From positions 1 to 64,000 of the forward strand of contig NZ_JAUXOD010000004.1 of assembly GCF_030682515.1 (NCBI RefSeq): a stretch of DNA of 64,000 nucleotides, read 5' to 3'. Under the pieces are notes generated by a model. The model saw only the letters and a program-made list of their open reading frames with translations, did no database searches and was not told where the DNA came from. The stretch comes from Hoeflea sp. GTDB lineage: Bacteria; Pseudomonadota; Alphaproteobacteria; Rhizobiales; Rhizobiaceae. Of the stretch, positions 62,449 to 64,000 are shown in pieces. The translations under genes and the position numbers were made by a program. The stretch's first letter is position 1. The number at the start of each line of letters is the position of its first letter.

Positions 62449-63036
62449 ATGATGGAGACGCGTGCCTGCATGGAACCGAAGACCCGGAGCGGAGAGCCGG
62501 CGGATGACACATTGGCGGAGCGGGCGTCTGTTGGCGACCGTGAAGCCTTCGCTATGCTTGTCGAGCGCCACTATGCCTTCATCCATCGCGTGGCCTGGAA
62601 ATGGTGCCGTGACAGGTCCGCGGCCGAGGACATTGCGCAGAATGTGTGTGTGAGGCTTGGATTTGCGATCCGCAAATGGCGCAACGAGAGCGCGTTCAGG
62701 ACCTGGCTCTACCGGATCACCATCAATGCAGCCCATGACCATGCCAGGTTCATTGCCCGCGAGTTGCGCAAGGCGGAAGCGCTTGCAGTCCACGTCACGG
62801 CTCTCGGGGAAGAGATAACATCCTACAAGCCAAGCCACAGCGATTATGTGTGGGATGCGGTGCGCATGCTGCCGGACAAACAGCGTGATGCCGTGCTTCT
62901 GGTTTACGGCGAGGAATTGAGCCACGCCGATGCCGCAGCCGTGATGGGCTGTGCCGAATCGACGGTTTCCTACCATCTGCACACCGCACGGAAGCGGCTG
63001 GAAACGCTGCTGCGCGGGACTGGAGACGAACAATGA
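62449..63036 (+). CDS. ECF-type RNA polymerase sigma factor
   Basis: A 195-residue sigma factor. Region 2 is VGDREAFAMLVERHYAFIHRVAWKWCRDRSAAEDIAQNVCVRL...FRTWLYRITINAAHD, and region 4 is LPDKQRDAVLLVYGEELSHADAAAVMGCAESTVSYHLHTARKRLETLL. The ATG at 62449 is used; 62452 and 62470 are alternatives. Its stop overlaps the start of a membrane-bound VWA protein in the place where an anti-sigma factor normally lies. Confidence 0.92.
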   Translation: MMETRACMEPKTRSGEPADDTLAERASVGDREAFAMLVERHYAFIHRVAWKWCRDRSAAEDIAQNVCVRLGFAIRKWRNESAFRTWLYRITINAAHDHARFIARELRKAEALAVHVTALGEEITSYKPSHSDYVWDAVRMLPDKQRDAVLLVYGEELSHADAAAVMGCAESTVSYHLHTARKRLETLLRGTGDEQ

Positions 63037-64000
63037 TCGACAAGGATCTCAAGAGACTGGCGCGCAGCGCGCCACCTCCGCTTGAGGATGCCAAACGCCA
63101 AGCGCTCGACAGCGCGCTTCAGGCCTTCGACAAGGCAGGGCCGGAAAAACAACGCCCCGCCCAAGGATCGCCCGCTGTCGGACGTCTTACACGTATCGCA
63201 ACCTCGATACGGAGTGGACTGATGAACCAGCGCTACATGGCGGGCACTGCCCTTGCCACCTTGATGCTCCTGCCTGCGGCAGCCTACATGACCTGGCAGA
63301 TTGCCAGCGACCAGCACGGCTTTGCGCCGGAATTGCTGGCGCCGCTGGAAATGGGCCGATCCGCCCAGCCGGAGATGGCGATGGAGGCACCATTTCCACC
63401 TGCTCCTGAACCGAAAGACATGGAGCTCGCGGATGCGGTGCCGTCGCCCCAGCTGGCCGCACCGCCTGCGGCCAGACAGATCCTGGGATCGCGCGGCGCA
63501 GTGTCAAAGCAGTCGATCGGTCAGCCTATGGGCGCGCTCGCGCGGCAAGATCTCGCAGGTTCAGTCAATCAGCAGGGTTTCGCCGGTGCAGGCGAGGCCT
63601 ATCCCGCGCCCCCTCTTGGAGAAGGGCGCGACCGGGTCGAGGCGGTGGAAAGCCACGGCGTCAAGTCCGTGCTCGAAGAGCCGGTGTCCACCTTCTCGGC
63701 CGATGTCGACACCTCCTCCTATGCGATGGTGCGCCGGGCCCTCAGGCAGGGCGTTCTGCCCGAGCCGGAGACGGTGCGGGTGGAGGAGATGGTCAATTAC
63801 TTCCCCTATGGCTATCCCGGTCCCGACACCGCCGCCACGCCGTTCCGAGCCACCGTCACGGTGACGCCGACGCCGTGGAATGCGCACACCAGGCTCCTGC
63901 ATGTGGGCGTGAAGGGCTACGACATCGCGCCGGCTGAACGGCCGCGGGCCAATCTGGTGTTTCTCATCGACGTGTCGGGATCGATGCAGGAGGATGACAA
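63033..64000 (+). CDS. Membrane-anchored VWA protein (YfbK-like), truncated at window edge
   Basis: The first 322 residues of a protein that continues past the window. A cytoplasmic N-terminus with anti-sigma-like features (MIDKDLKRLARSAPPPLEDAKRQALDSALQAFD) is followed by one membrane helix (YMAGTALATLMLLPAAAYMTW). A Pro/Ala linker precedes the YfbK-type domain (EPVSTFSADVDTSSYAMVRRALRQGVLPEPETVRVEEMVNYFPYGYP) and the beginning of a VWA MIDAS, FLIDVSGSMQ. The ATG overlaps the sigma-factor stop (ATGA). The joint layout suggests an anti-sigma factor with an external VWA sensor. Confidence 0.85.
   Translation, partial: MIDKDLKRLARSAPPPLEDAKRQALDSALQAFDKAGPEKQRPAQGSPAVGRLTRIATSIRSGLMNQRYMAGTALATLMLLPAAAYMTWQIASDQHGFAPELLAPLEMGRSAQPEMAMEAPFPPAPEPKDMELADAVPSPQLAAPPAARQILGSRGAVSKQSIGQPMGALARQDLAGSVNQQGFAGAGEAYPAPPLGEGRDRVEAVESHGVKSVLEEPVSTFSADVDTSSYAMVRRALRQGVLPEPETVRVEEMVNYFPYGYPGPDTAATPFRATVTVTPTPWNAHTRLLHVGVKGYDIAPAERPRANLVFLIDVSGSMQEDD

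Overview
The window is a stretch of chromosome from a high-GC alphaproteobacterium, most likely a member of the Rhizobiales (Hyphomicrobiales). Supporting signs are ExoD, DUF1194, DUF1127 and entericidin-type small genes, a RirA-type iron box, a liu/mcc leucine cluster, and a corrinoid methyltransferase cluster with the small 'virulence factor' protein. It holds about 62 protein genes or gene remnants and one tRNA. No rRNA, CRISPR array, prophage or complete insertion sequence was seen.

Layout. (1) 0-0.4 kb: tRNA-Lys(CTT) with promoter and terminator. (2) 0.4-8.5 kb: a small-molecule uptake and catabolism block with a polar-amino-acid-type ABC transporter, a GST, a creatininase-family amidohydrolase, an M29/dihydroxypyridine-dioxygenase-like protein, a GcvA-like LysR regulator, a Rieske oxygenase and an ACMSD-like amidohydrolase. 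The substrate is unknown. (3) 8.6-15.1 kb: a lipoprotein, then a TonB receptor and a FatB/CeuE-type siderophore ABC transporter behind a TGA-N9-TCA box. (4) 15.2-18.2 kb: a GT-C-like membrane protein and DgcN. (5) 18.2-34.5 kb: an acyl-CoA ligase plus branched-chain-type ABC transporter operon, a TetR regulator, and leucine/isovalerate degradation genes (ivd, mccB, mccA). Two near-identical palindromes probably tie the ligase/transporter operon and the regulator together. The ivd-mccB-mccA series is interrupted twice. One insert is an AT-richer island (AbrB-like gene, deoxyribosyltransferase-like gene, patchwork copies of the ivd 3' end and mccB 5' end, DUF1622). The other is a VapBC-type toxin-antitoxin pair. 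(6) 34.6-40 kb: DUF924, a large MscS channel, an Lrp regulator diverging from a PLP-dependent dehydratase. (7) 40-49.6 kb: a dimethylglycine/sarcosine-dehydrogenase-type flavoprotein, a HigBA-like module whose toxin carries an in-frame amber codon, a VWA protein, two tandem double-receiver response regulators, a GbdR/GlxA-type regulator, DUF1127 and a LysR regulator. (8) 49.6-51 kb: a frameshifted MFS gene and palindromic repeats. (9) 51-62.4 kb: a corrinoid-dependent methyl-transfer cluster. (10) 62.4-64 kb: an ECF sigma factor and a membrane-anchored VWA protein cut by the window edge.

The main system is region 9, probably linked to the flavoprotein and the GbdR-like regulator of region 7. 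A pyrrolysine-free MttB-family methyltransferase would demethylate an unknown quaternary amine onto a corrinoid protein. An MtrH-like protein would move the methyl group to tetrahydrofolate. A MetF-like protein with a Cys-rich MTHFR_C partner would oxidise it, and a RACo-like ATPase/ferredoxin would keep the cobalt active. This set resembles methylotrophic enzymes of anaerobes but sits in what looks like an aerobic heterotroph. The substrate, the electron acceptor and the roles of DUF1638 and the 'virulence factor' protein are open. Protein functions were assigned by reading motifs; no database search was run.
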